From Lentimicrobiaceae bacterium (lineage in GTDB: Bacteria > Bacteroidota > Bacteroidia > Bacteroidales > F082), in contig PANC01000009.1 of NCBI GenBank assembly GCA_002708315.1, positions 163,157-227,156 of the forward strand: a stretch of 64,000 nucleotides of DNA, written 5' to 3'. The notes beneath the pieces are model-generated. The model was not told the origin of the DNA. It ran no database searches and was given only the letters and a program-made list of their open reading frames with translations. A program made the position numbers and the translations under genes. Numbering within the stretch: the stretch's first letter is position 1; the number at the start of each line of letters is the position of its first letter. This document shows, piece after piece, positions 7,690 to 16,699 of the stretch.

Positions 7690-10600
7690 TTAAAAATCCA
7701 AACTCAAGGATAAATAATACACAGGCTTTCTTACATTATAATCATCAACACCCCAGCTGATATCTCCCCTCACAAAATAGCCCATTATTGTGGCTCTTGC
7801 CCCGAAACCAAATCCTCCGACAATTGGCTCTTTCTGAACTTCTACTGAAATGTTCATGGGGCCACTTGTAATATACTTGGTAAAAAGTGAATTTTCTGAT
7901 GAGTATGGACTCAAGCCTGTCCAAGCAGTTCCAATATCCCCAAAACCTATTAGTTGAAAGCTTCTAAGAAATCCAGAACTTATGGGTGTTTTTGAGAAAT
8001 ACTGAAAGATTGGAAAACGGAGCTCGGAATTTATAACGACAAAACTATTACCGTTGCGAATATTTTGATTAAAACCTCTCATGTTTGTTGCTAAGGTTTG
8101 ATATGCATAATTTTGAGAATAATCAATGGGTGTATCCATGTTAAATTTTGGAAACAACCAGTTATCCACTCCTCCCATATAATATATCAATTTATCGCTA
8201 CCAAAGGATGTACTTCCAGCAATCCTATTAGCCCAAATAAAATTACGATGAATCTTTTGATAATTTCTAATATCAAATCCCAAAACAATTAGATTGTTGC
8301 TGCTGTTTTCTATTAACTGATGATATTCGGCAAAAATCTTGTATCTGGTCCCTGACATTAAATTTATGCCAAGGTTACGAGTATTATCAAAAACAAGTTC
8401 AGCTTTTAGGCCTGCCCAAAAATTATAGATGTTGGGAGCTTCAAGGTTTATTTGGTCCGTTGCCAGGGTAACATACATATCATTTCTAAGCATTCCAGTT
8501 CCTCTAAGGGAGAGTGCTTCATTAAAAGGCCACTTGAGTATGTAAAATATTTCATGTGTGTGCACTCTAGTTATGGTATAGCCAAATTGTCTTTCCAAAG
8601 TATTTCTATGCAAAACAATTTCCCTATCAAGTCTTTTCTTGAGATTAGCATAGCTAAAAATATACTCGTTGTTTATTAGGCTAAGATTTAAACGGACACC
8701 TCCCACAATCCTATAGTCTTCCATTAAATCATTCATTCCAACTTGAAAGAAAAGATTGAACCCAGGGTTAAGATAAATGGGGCCACCACCTCCTGTAAAT
8801 GGCTGATAACTATAATTGATGTAGTTAAAATCAACCTGTGATACCAAGTCGTTGATAAAATAGCTGACATTATAATTCAACCTTTTGGGGATCGTTAACT
8901 TATCATCTGCACTTTTGACAACAATAATGCCATTTTCATTGTAAATGTATTTTTCATTTTTTGATCCTGATTTTCCCTCATTGCCATAAACCTCTCTTCC
9001 GTTGGAATCCTTGTAGGCCATAACAAACCGCTTTAGGCGTGGAGCTTTTATTATCTCTTTTGCTGAATCAGATGGCTGGGTTTGCTTTTTACGTCTAGCT
9101 TCTAAATTTTCATTGCTTATTATTTTCTTTTCATAAGCTACAAGAAGTGATTTCATGTATATTGTTGTGTCAGGAATAACAGGAGGAACTAAAGCATAAC
9201 TGGGAGCATTATTTACATAAATCTTATAAAGATTATCCGAAAACACTACGGATGATTTTTTTCCTGCTTTGCTGCTAACATTTTGATTAAGTATGTCATG
9301 AGAATAATTGGAAGTTGCCTTACTGTTTATAAAATACCTGTAATTAATCGCAGTATCAACAGAACTAACAGAACTATCAATGGTTGCTAAATATGAATTG
9401 TATACTCCTGTTTCATCACTTAGATAACTTATGGTGTTATATCCATATGAATTCGGCCTTATTTCATCCGCTAGAGGTGTATTTGTTATTCTTTTCAGTA
9501 TTTCACTTCTGTTGGAATAGTCATAAATAAACAAATCAAAATTATCAGGTACGCCCACAATTAGCTTTGGCTCTTTACCAATTGTGTCGTTTTCTCTATT
9601 GGAACTAAAAACAATCTGCTTTGAGTTATTGATGAAGCGAGGATTTAATTCCGAATAAATATCATTGGTAACCTTAAAAAATGAACTGGCTGCAATGTTG
9701 AAAACAAATAGGTCAGATTGACCTTTTTGTACAGCTGACATAACAAGAAGCTGTCCATTATTTGAAAACCCCATATCTGTTATTTTCTGAACACCATAGA
9801 CAATTTGCTTGGTGAAATTCTTTTCCTCAATATTATATCTGTATAACCACGGCATACCCTTTTCCTCAATAACGAATGCGAGTAATTTTCCGGTGGGATG
9901 CCATGCAAGAAGAGGGTATGAATAGTCTGTTTTTGTATCAATTGTAACACCTCTTTTGAATATCTTTTTTCTGCTGCCGCTCATAAGATCTTGTATGTAA
10001 ATCTTATACTTACCATACTCATTTGTTGTATAAGCAAGAAATTTACCGTAAGGGCTCACATGCGGTTGGCCATACCTTATGTCTTCCTTATATTTAATTT
10101 TTAACTCACCATCAGGAGTCCCCTTTAAATCGGCGAAGGAGGCATACTCCTTATTATAATAATCCTTCCACTCCAATGTTATTTGTTTAAATGGAAGGCC
10201 CGTTACATAAGTAAATCCTTTGTCAATACTATTGCTCATATTGGTCATATGTATAATATTGCTCACTGTTGCTTTTCCGTAGCGTTGAGCAATAAACCTC
10301 CACATGGAATGACCTGCAAATACTGCATCTTCACCAGTTAGATTATTCACCTTATTATATCGCCCTGAAAGAATTCCGTCTCTAACATGATTATCGAATT
10401 CCACACTCCAATCTGTTCCTAGCCATGAAATAATACCAACTTTAAACCACTCAGGAAGGGAGAAGAATGTAGATGTTTTAACTTGCTGCCCAACTGAACC
10501 ACCAAACATCATTTGATTGAACAACACTTGAGCAATTCCATCGCGTATTTGTTTCTCAAAGTTGACATGGCTGCCATCAAAATAAATAAAAACTTTTGAA

Positions 10601-11010
10601 CCGATTATGTGTGTTATACCACCCACATTATAATTTTCATTGGTCATGAGGCCGATATTACTTTGCTTTAGATCAGTTAAATTGTTGTAAACAATAAACT
10701 GAATTTTTTTGTCCAAAAGACTGCCAAGCTTTGACTCTATTTTGGGAATTTGATCCTTGGCGTACCTTGCTGTGTATTGAGCCAATTCTTTTCCGTTAAG
10801 ATAAAAATAGGTGTCAATATCTTGAAATTTGTAGTAGGTCCATAAAAATTCATTGTATTGCACTCTGTTTTTTCCAAAGGTTTGATTTGAACCATTGTAA
10901 AATTGTGAATTTACTGATACAGGGACCAGAATAAATATCAGCACCAAAATGGCAGTATATCGAACAATATTTGAAAATCTTATCAAGTTATGATTTGTAT
11001 TCTTAAACAA
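7690..11010 (-). CDS. Large TolB-propeller/outer-membrane beta-barrel protein with peptidase-like N-terminus
   Basis: 1106 residues. A signal peptide covers about residues 1-36. Residues 40-290 look like a degenerate peptidase-MA/gluzincin domain: SLPEWFKVGIISWLG matches the P-x-W-x-x-x-G segment after the zinc site, but the expected HExxH is IRDGIAQV, so it should be inactive. Residues 300-600 carry TolB/PD40 propeller blades, for example GQPHVSPYGKFLAYTTNEYG, LLAWHPTGKLLAFVIEEKG and NPRFINNSKQIVFSSNREND. The last 350 residues are beta-strand-rich and end in LSLSLDF with a terminal phenylalanine, as in an outer-membrane barrel. Such fusions occur in Bacteroidota but have no settled function. 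Transcribed alone. Confidence 0.75.
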   Translation of the reverse strand: MFKNTNHNLIRFSNIVRYTAILVLIFILVPVSVNSQFYNGSNQTFGKNRVQYNEFLWTYYKFQDIDTYFYLNGKELAQYTARYAKDQIPKIESKLGSLLDKKIQFIVYNNLTDLKQSNIGLMTNENYNVGGITHIIGSKVFIYFDGSHVNFEKQIRDGIAQVLFNQMMFGGSVGQQVKTSTFFSLPEWFKVGIISWLGTDWSVEFDNHVRDGILSGRYNKVNNLTGEDAVFAGHSMWRFIAQRYGKATVSNIIHMTNMSNSIDKGFTYVTGLPFKQITLEWKDYYNKEYASFADLKGTPDGELKIKYKEDIRYGQPHVSPYGKFLAYTTNEYGKYKIYIQDLMSGSRKKIFKRGVTIDTKTDYSYPLLAWHPTGKLLAFVIEEKGMPWLYRYNIEEKNFTKQIVYGVQKITDMGFSNNGQLLVMSAVQKGQSDLFVFNIAASSFFKVTNDIYSELNPRFINNSKQIVFSSNRENDTIGKEPKLIVGVPDNFDLFIYDYSNRSEILKRITNTPLADEIRPNSYGYNTISYLSDETGVYNSYLATIDSSVSSVDTAINYRYFINSKATSNYSHDILNQNVSSKAGKKSSVVFSDNLYKIYVNNAPSYALVPPVIPDTTIYMKSLLVAYEKKIISNENLEARRKKQTQPSDSAKEIIKAPRLKRFVMAYKDSNGREVYGNEGKSGSKNEKYIYNENGIIVVKSADDKLTIPKRLNYNVSYFINDLVSQVDFNYINYSYQPFTGGGGPIYLNPGFNLFFQVGMNDLMEDYRIVGGVRLNLSLINNEYIFSYANLKKRLDREIVLHRNTLERQFGYTITRVHTHEIFYILKWPFNEALSLRGTGMLRNDMYVTLATDQINLEAPNIYNFWAGLKAELVFDNTRNLGINLMSGTRYKIFAEYHQLIENSSNNLIVLGFDIRNYQKIHRNFIWANRIAGSTSFGSDKLIYYMGGVDNWLFPKFNMDTPIDYSQNYAYQTLATNMRGFNQNIRNGNSFVVINSELRFPIFQYFSKTPISSGFLRSFQLIGFGDIGTAWTGLSPYSSENSLFTKYITSGPMNISVEVQKEPIVGGFGFGARATIMGYFVRGDISWGVDDYNVRKPVYYLSLSLDF

Positions 11011-11163
11011 AGTGCTAATTTATAACAAATTCCAAGCCAATTTATTTCATGATATATGGCAAAATCATAAAATTTATGGATGATATAACCATAGACATAT
11101 AAACTAATTGGGTAGGATGATTACTATAATGCAAATAAAACTTAAATCTTTTGATTTAAATAG

Positions 11164-11171
11164 TACATTTG
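11164..11171 (+). promoter_or_regulatory. -7 promoter element TACATTTG
   Basis: Exact TAnnTTTG match, 33 bases upstream of the start at 11205. No -33 element at the expected spacing. Confidence 0.45.
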
Positions 11172-11204
11172 AAATGCTTTTAGTCTAAAAACACAAACCA
11201 CAAC

Positions 11205-11852
11205 ATGATAAAAATCAAAAGATTTACTTTTAATGCTTTTCAGGAGAATACATATGTTTTATGGGATGAAACATCCCAATGTATAATTATTGATCCTGGG
11301 ATGCAAGATCATAGAGAAGAAACGGAACTTGTAGACTTCATTGAAAGTAATGAATTAAAACCTGTTAAAATAGTTTTAACCCATGCCCATATTGATCATA
11401 TATTAGGTTGTTGGTTCGTCGCCAAAAGATTTAATATTGATTTGTATGCTCACAAAGATTCAGTTCCTTTCATAGCAAACTCCACGAGAGATGGCTCGGT
11501 ATTTGGAATCCAAATTGATAAATCAAAGGAGGTTAATCATTTTATAGATGAAAATGATGTTTTGGAATTTGGAAATTCCAAACTAAAGATACTTTTTACT
11601 CCGGGACATGCTGACGGAAGCCTTTCCTTTTATGCACCAGATGAGTCATTTGTAATTACTGGAGATGTGCTTTTTAACCAAAGTATTGGAAGAACTGATC
11701 TCCCCACGGGAAGTTATGAGCTTCTTCAAAAAAGTATTTGGGAAAAACTTTTTACACTGCCAGATGAAACGATTGCATATCCTGGCCATGGCCCTGAAAC
11801 TACAATTGGTTCTGAAAAAGTAAGTAATCCTTTTGTCGCAATAGGAACATAA
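11205..11852 (+). CDS. Metallo-beta-lactamase-fold hydrolase (glyoxalase II-like)
   Basis: 215 residues, cytoplasmic. The zinc-binding motif of the fold is intact: THAHIDHILG (H-x-H-x-D-H), then TPGHADGS, ITGDVLF with the bridging aspartate, and YPGHGPETT near the end. Length and motif spacing fit the small hydroxyacylglutathione-hydrolase-like subgroup common in bacteria. Members hydrolyse thioesters or related metabolites; the substrate here cannot be read from sequence. It converges with the glycosyltransferase gene, only four bases apart. Confidence 0.85.
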   Translation: MIKIKRFTFNAFQENTYVLWDETSQCIIIDPGMQDHREETELVDFIESNELKPVKIVLTHAHIDHILGCWFVAKRFNIDLYAHKDSVPFIANSTRDGSVFGIQIDKSKEVNHFIDENDVLEFGNSKLKILFTPGHADGSLSFYAPDESFVITGDVLFNQSIGRTDLPTGSYELLQKSIWEKLFTLPDETIAYPGHGPETTIGSEKVSNPFVAIGT

Positions 11853-11856
11853 ATAA

Positions 11857-12864
11857 CTATTTTGCTTGAGTTATCAGCATATTTGTTGATTCAATTATTG
11901 ATGATACATCCTGATTTTTCATGCATTTAAAATGTTTCTTAGGACACTTTTTAAATCCTATTTTACTACAGGGCCTGCAACTAAGATTTTTTACTTCAGA
12001 TATAAAAGAGAGTTTCTCATTGGATGGTAAATATGGATACATACCAAATTCAGGTATCGTATTACCCCAGAAACTTACTACTGGTTTTTCAAATGCAGCT
12101 GCAATGTGCATCAATCCAGTATCATTTGTCATTACAACTGATGATGATTTAATCATTGATGCCGATTGATTTAGATTAAATTTTCCGCATAAATTCAATA
12201 CATCCATATCGGGTAACATTTTAATAATAGCTTCTCCACGGATAAAATCATTTGGCCCACCAACAAGAACGACAGGAAGTTTAAGTTTGGAAATTATATC
12301 TACAACTTTGTTGGGTGGTAATATTTTAGTTGTGTGCTGCCCTCCTATCACAAAAGCTATGTATCCATCTTTCAAATGAATGCCAATCGACTCGGGAATA
12401 ATCTCATCTTCAGCAGGTATATAATACTCAAGACCCTTATTGTCATTTTTAATTCCTAATGGTTCAACAGCTTTAAAATATCTATCAACCACATGTACTT
12501 TGGGTAAGATATTGATACCAAAGTTCACAATTAGCCACTTTTCCATATTAACTTTAGGAAATGAATAACTCTTTATTCTAAGTTTTTTTCTAAGTTTTAA
12601 TGATCGAAAATTTTTTTGAAGATCGATTATATAATCATAACCTTCCCCTCTTATATGTTGTATAACTTCATTTGTTGAGTCCTTAAACGAATAAACTTTT
12701 GAAATGCGAGGGTTATTAGAAAAAAGGTCTTTGTTTTGAATCTTCGTCAGAGCATGTATCTCAAAGTCACTTTGATTGTTAATACATCTTATTACTGAAC
12801 TGGTGAGAACTATGTCGCCAATTGAACTAAACCTAATAAGTAATATTTTAATACCTGATGCCAT
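11857..12864 (-). CDS. Family 9 glycosyltransferase (ADP-heptose:LPS heptosyltransferase-like)
   Basis: 335 residues. The N-terminus IKILLIRFSSIGDIVLTSSV is the classical GT9 opening (R-x-x-x-x-G-D-x-x-x-x-x-x), and TNDTGLMHIAAAFEKPVV near residue 245 is the conserved nucleotide-sugar-binding segment. GT9 enzymes add heptose or similar sugars to the lipopolysaccharide core at the inner face of the inner membrane. A cysteine-rich stretch near the C-terminus (SCRPCSKIGFKKCPKKHFKC) resembles one in other GT9 proteins. No other LPS genes lie nearby, so the exact acceptor is unknown. Confidence 0.8.
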   Translation of the reverse strand: MASGIKILLIRFSSIGDIVLTSSVIRCINNQSDFEIHALTKIQNKDLFSNNPRISKVYSFKDSTNEVIQHIRGEGYDYIIDLQKNFRSLKLRKKLRIKSYSFPKVNMEKWLIVNFGINILPKVHVVDRYFKAVEPLGIKNDNKGLEYYIPAEDEIIPESIGIHLKDGYIAFVIGGQHTTKILPPNKVVDIISKLKLPVVLVGGPNDFIRGEAIIKMLPDMDVLNLCGKFNLNQSASMIKSSSVVMTNDTGLMHIAAAFEKPVVSFWGNTIPEFGMYPYLPSNEKLSFISEVKNLSCRPCSKIGFKKCPKKHFKCMKNQDVSSIIESTNMLITQAK

Positions 12865-12975
12865 ACATATGCAAAGATAGCAGAATGAGCTATTAAATCA
12901 GTTCGTGTAATCAAAACACTTAATATTTATGTAGTCAATGTTCAAAAACATTATATAAATTCGCAAAAAATATAC

Positions 12976-13530
12976 ATGTCTTTAACTTTTACCAATCATA
13001 TACCCCTTGGATTTAAATTACCTTATTTTAATCTACTCGATACCATAACTGGGGAAATGGTCTCAAGTATTGATATTAAGGGCAAAAAGGGAACTTTGGT
13101 AATATTTATGTGTAATCATTGCCCCTATGTTTTGCATGTCATACATGAGCTGGTAAAAATCGGCTACGAATTCATGAATCAGGGCATAGGAATTGTTGCC
13201 ATAAGTGCCAATGATGTTGAAAATTATCCAGAAGATCACCCTTCAAAGATGAAAGAACTGGGGTTATCATTAAAATTCCCTTTCCCATACTTATATGATG
13301 AAACACAGGAGGTTGCAAAATTATATGATGCGGCTTGTACTCCTGATTTTAACTTATTCGATAAAAAAGGAAATTGTGTATATAGAGGTCAATTGGACGA
13401 ATCTCGTCCGGGTAATGATAAATCAGTTACTGGCAGTGATCTAAGAATAGCCATGGAACTTGTTGTCAAAGGTTCAAAAGTCCCAATTAATCAAATACCT
13501 AGCTGCGGTTGTAACATAAAGTGGAAATAA
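12976..13530 (+). CDS. Thioredoxin-like (AhpC/TSA-type) protein with CNHC motif
   Basis: 184 residues, no signal peptide. It opens GFKLPYFNLLDT like peroxiredoxins and carries IFMCNHCPYVLHVIHEL around residues 44-60, the C-x-x-C (CNHC) of a known cytoplasmic thioredoxin-family group. Later comes the family's YDAACTPDFNLFD (TP before a strand) and a C-terminal PSCGCNIKWK. Probably a thiol-disulfide or peroxide-related redox protein. A near-consensus -7 element (TAAATTCG at about 12956-12963) lies just upstream. It converges with the outer-membrane barrel gene, with nine bases between the stops. Confidence 0.8.
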   Translation: MSLTFTNHIPLGFKLPYFNLLDTITGEMVSSIDIKGKKGTLVIFMCNHCPYVLHVIHELVKIGYEFMNQGIGIVAISANDVENYPEDHPSKMKELGLSLKFPFPYLYDETQEVAKLYDAACTPDFNLFDKKGNCVYRGQLDESRPGNDKSVTGSDLRIAMELVVKGSKVPINQIPSCGCNIKWK

Positions 13531-13539
13531 ATATTAGTC

Positions 13540-14154
13540 TTACTTGAACTGATACAATAGTGACAGTATAAGAGCGTCACTATATCTTCCATAGTCCCAA
13601 AATCTTTTCACATCTCCAGTTTGAGTTTCAGAAAATATGTTCATTAGTGAATTATTAGTTCTAAAATCAACCAATAGTTTGGGTGCTATCTCAAATCTGA
13701 AACCGAGATTAATCTGTAGACTAACCTGTGCTGGTTTATTATAGTATTGCTGGTCACTTATTACCTCCTGGTCCACTGATTCAAGATATCCAAGTAAAAA
13801 GCCCACAGAAGGTCCGCCAAAGAAATTAAATTTTCCAACCTGATACTGATATAAAATAGGTAATTCGATATAATTTAATCTTAATAGGTATGATCTATAT
13901 CCATTTTTTTCTGTTGGATTCTCTCGACTACCTTTTTGAAAATAAGTAATTTCCATGCGCATTGAAGATTCTCCACCAACATCTAAGCTAACGAAACCTC
14001 CTGCAAAGATGCCTGCTTTTTTAAAACCTGAATAGGAATCGCCAGCAACTTGAGTGCCTGCAAGGCCTGCCATAATACCACCATGAAATTGCTGTGAAAA
14101 TGAGTATCCAACATTCAAAATAAAAATTATAAAGACAAATAATATTCTTTTCAT
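13540..14154 (-). CDS. Porin-like small outer-membrane beta-barrel (PorT/OMP_b-brl type)
   Basis: 204 residues with a clear signal peptide (about 1-20, cleavage near YSFSQ). The mature part alternates polar and aromatic residues: HGGIMAGLAGTQVAGDSYSG, GIFAGGFVSLDV, MEITYFQKGSRE, LNYIELPILYQYQ, FNFFGGPSVGFLLGY. This is the pattern of eight-stranded barrels in the PorT/outer-membrane beta-barrel family, common in Bacteroidota. Function may range from secretion accessory to general porin. There is no T9SS partner beside it, so I do not call it PorT. Confidence 0.75.
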   Translation of the reverse strand: MKRILFVFIIFILNVGYSFSQQFHGGIMAGLAGTQVAGDSYSGFKKAGIFAGGFVSLDVGGESSMRMEITYFQKGSRENPTEKNGYRSYLLRLNYIELPILYQYQVGKFNFFGGPSVGFLLGYLESVDQEVISDQQYYNKPAQVSLQINLGFRFEIAPKLLVDFRTNNSLMNIFSETQTGDVKRFWDYGRYSDALILSLLYQFK

Positions 14155-14413
14155 AATTAGTCAAATTATACGTAAAGATAAAAAGTAATAGATGATATAC
14201 ATTTATGAAGATAGATAATCAAAAAAATACTCTGCCTACCTTAATGATTATGTTAAACAGATTCAGTTAATTGCATATATTAGCATCGACTAATTTATAA
14301 GTCTAAACATGTAAAATTTTCAGATTTAATAAATTACGGGAAATAATTTTTAGTATTTATCTTCATATTCAAGAATAAAATATCATTAATATATACTAAC
14401 AAAGAGAGATTTT

Positions 14414-14869
14414 ATGAAAAAAATAACCACTATATTAGTATTGGTATGCTTTATGACCATTCCAATTTTCCATTTACAGGCTCAAGAAACAAACCCGGAT
14501 GATGTGCTTGGAACATGGACTACTATTGATGATGAAACGGGAAGAAAAAAATCTGTTGTGAAACTCTTTTTGAAAGGCGATAAACTTTATGGAAAGGTTA
14601 TTCAGTTGTTCAGATTACCAGATGAGGACCCTAATCCAGTTTGTGATGAGTGTGATAAGGACGACCCTCGTTATAATCAAGATGTTATAGGTATGGAAAT
14701 CATAAAAGACATGAAATCTGATGGTAATATATGGGACGATGGAACAATATTGGACCCCGAGAATGGCAAAATATACAGTTGTAAAATATGGCTTCAAGAT
14801 GGAGACCTTCAAGTAAGGGGTTATTTGGGATTTTCTTTCATAGGAAGATCTCAAACCTGGATAAAGTGA
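14414..14869 (+). CDS. DUF2147 secreted protein
   Basis: 151 residues with a signal peptide (about 1-23, ending FHLQAQ). The mature part is one DUF2147 domain: DVLGTWTTIDDETGRKKSVV at the start, KLYGKVIQLF, a C-D-E-C-D-K segment, then WDDGTILDPENGKIYSCK and VRGYLGFSFIGRSQTWIK at the end. These proteins are periplasmic or exported, of unknown role. A purine-rich AAAGAGAG lies about nine bases before the ATG. One base separates its stop from the methyltransferase start, so the two are co-transcribed. Confidence 0.9.
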   Translation: MKKITTILVLVCFMTIPIFHLQAQETNPDDVLGTWTTIDDETGRKKSVVKLFLKGDKLYGKVIQLFRLPDEDPNPVCDECDKDDPRYNQDVIGMEIIKDMKSDGNIWDDGTILDPENGKIYSCKIWLQDGDLQVRGYLGFSFIGRSQTWIK

Positions 14870-14870
14870 T

Positions 14871-15926
14871 ATGCTAAAACCAATCCCACAATCAAAATCT
14901 ATTTCTGACCAAATAGTAGAAATGCTTGGTCTGATTTATGGAAATTGGCAAATGTCTGTAACTTATGTATTTGCTGAACTTGGAATTGCTGATTTACTTG
15001 ATGATGAATCCAAATCCATAGATGCTATTAGCAGTGCTACAGATTGTAATATAGATGAAATGACAATTGTATTACGTTGTGCTGCAACACTTGGGTTCAT
15101 TGAAAGTAAATCTAAACCCGGTAAATATACTCTAACATCATTTGGACGGCTATTAACTTCCCATCACCCAATGAGTCAGCGAGCAGCAGCACGTTTAAAC
15201 GGTGCGCCATACCGTTATCAACCATGGGGCAATCTGCTTGAATTTCTAAAGACAGGCACAGGTAAAAATATCTCATCTTCCCATCGGTTAGGCACTCTTA
15301 ACTATTTGTCTGACAAACCAGAATTAGCTAAAGTATTTCATGCTGCTATGACAAACTTATCTGCAGGACAGGATGATATAATTTCTGCTTATGACTTTTC
15401 TAATGCTAAAACAATAATGGATATTGGAGGTGGTGAGGGAACTTTTATTCGCAAAATACTAAATAAAAACCCACACCTAAATGGCCTGCTATTTGACTTG
15501 CCTCAAGCCATTCAATCAGCAAAGAAAATTTCGAAAGATACAGCTTCAAAAAATCTCAGCTACCATGAAGGAGATTTTTTTGAATCAATCCCTAGTAACG
15601 CAGACGTTTTTTTGATGAAAAATGTAATTCATAATTGGCCAAAAGATAAATCAGTGCTTTTATTGCAAAATGTTCGAAAGGCTATGATGGATCATTCTAC
15701 TAATACTTCATCAGATAAAAAACTACTTATAATCGAATATATTATTAGCGATGATGACGAACCAAATATTGCTAAATGGCTTGACCTTAATTTCAGATTA
15801 TTGGTTGGTGGTCAAGAGCGAACAGAGGATCAATATGCCGAATTGGCAAACGATGCAGGCTTGCGAATTTCAAGTGTAATAAAAACAGGCATCGGAAGAC
15901 ATATAATTGAACTTAAAATTAAATAG
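14871..15926 (+). CDS. SAM-dependent O-methyltransferase (acetylserotonin O-methyltransferase-like)
   Basis: 351 residues. An N-terminal winged-helix dimerisation domain (about 15-100) precedes the SAM-binding Rossmann domain, whose glycine loop is IMDIGGGEGTF near residue 185. Later come LLFDLPQA, HEGDFFESIP and FLMKNVIHNWPKDKS, the last with the catalytic-histidine region typical of plant and bacterial small-molecule O-methyltransferases. It would transfer a methyl group to a hydroxyl of a small aromatic or polyketide-type substrate. No biosynthetic cluster surrounds it; the only partner is the preceding DUF2147 gene. Confidence 0.85.
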   Translation: MLKPIPQSKSISDQIVEMLGLIYGNWQMSVTYVFAELGIADLLDDESKSIDAISSATDCNIDEMTIVLRCAATLGFIESKSKPGKYTLTSFGRLLTSHHPMSQRAAARLNGAPYRYQPWGNLLEFLKTGTGKNISSSHRLGTLNYLSDKPELAKVFHAAMTNLSAGQDDIISAYDFSNAKTIMDIGGGEGTFIRKILNKNPHLNGLLFDLPQAIQSAKKISKDTASKNLSYHEGDFFESIPSNADVFLMKNVIHNWPKDKSVLLLQNVRKAMMDHSTNTSSDKKLLIIEYIISDDDEPNIAKWLDLNFRLLVGGQERTEDQYAELANDAGLRISSVIKTGIGRHIIELKIK

Positions 15927-15948
15927 ACTCAAGGTTTTTACTTCAAAT

Positions 15949-16320
15949 TTATTTTTTTGATTCTTGGAGGCTTTTATATTCTTCAAGTTTCTTGCAAACT
16001 GTAAGTTTTTCGGTATATTTCATTGTGAGATTTCTGAATTCTAATAGGTCGGCTTCATTTGTTTGGTAGATTTTAAAAAACCTTTGCACAAGCTGCATGT
16101 TTTCCTCCTTCAGATTGCGACTTTTGATTCCCATCTGAACATCAGAAAGACTATCCATATACATCATCACAGCAAGATCAGTTTCACACTGACTTTGAGC
16201 CATTGCACAAGCATTTAATTTCATTACTTCTTCTTTGCTGTGAGTATCTGTTTTTTTCATGCTGGCGCATGAAGTGGCAATTACTGAAATCACAAAAGTG
16301 AGGGCTAAAATTTTCTTCAT
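15949..16320 (-). CDS. Small lipoprotein of unknown function
   Basis: 123 residues with a lipoprotein signal peptide (lipobox ATSC near residues 15-18). The mature part is charged and probably alpha-helical: a long helix holds CAMAQSQCETDLAV, and the C-terminus is rich in lysine and glutamate. Three cysteines lie outside the lipobox. No domain recognised. It converges with the methyltransferase gene. Confidence 0.75.
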   Translation of the reverse strand: MKKILALTFVISVIATSCASMKKTDTHSKEEVMKLNACAMAQSQCETDLAVMMYMDSLSDVQMGIKSRNLKEENMQLVQRFFKIYQTNEADLLEFRNLTMKYTEKLTVCKKLEEYKSLQESKK

Positions 16321-16699
16321 TCTTTTAATTTATATGATCACAAAAATAGACAATATTAGGTGCAAATATCAATATTTTGGTTGTAACTGGAGTTAAAGTT
16401 ATTTAAAATTGAAAACATTGGGGCGCAGTAGTAGTATTAAAATGTCAGCTCTAAGTATACTATGTCTTTCCTATACTATCCTATTCAAAATTGTTAGGAA
16501 ATTTAAGCGATGAGTAATTGCCAATCATTTATTATTCCAATCCATTGAAACATAACGCATTAACTAAAAATATTTTTTTCATGAAATGAGCATTTTGTGA
16601 ATAAAAAAATATACTTTTGCGCACTTTTTTGCATAAAATGAAATTATTAATATAACATGCAGAAAATCAGCATTTAATAGAAGTTTAAAAATTAGAAAT
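16321..16699. other. Intergenic region between divergent genes
   Basis: 379 bases separating a minus-strand lipoprotein gene from the plus-strand YitT gene. It is AT-rich, with a TACTTTTG promoter element near the right end. No protein or RNA gene could be supported. Confidence 0.6.
16612..16619 (+). promoter_or_regulatory. -7 promoter element TACTTTTG
   Basis: Exact TAnnTTTG match, 80 bases upstream of the YitT-family start. A TTTG lies 14 bases further upstream, closer than the usual spacing. Confidence 0.5.
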
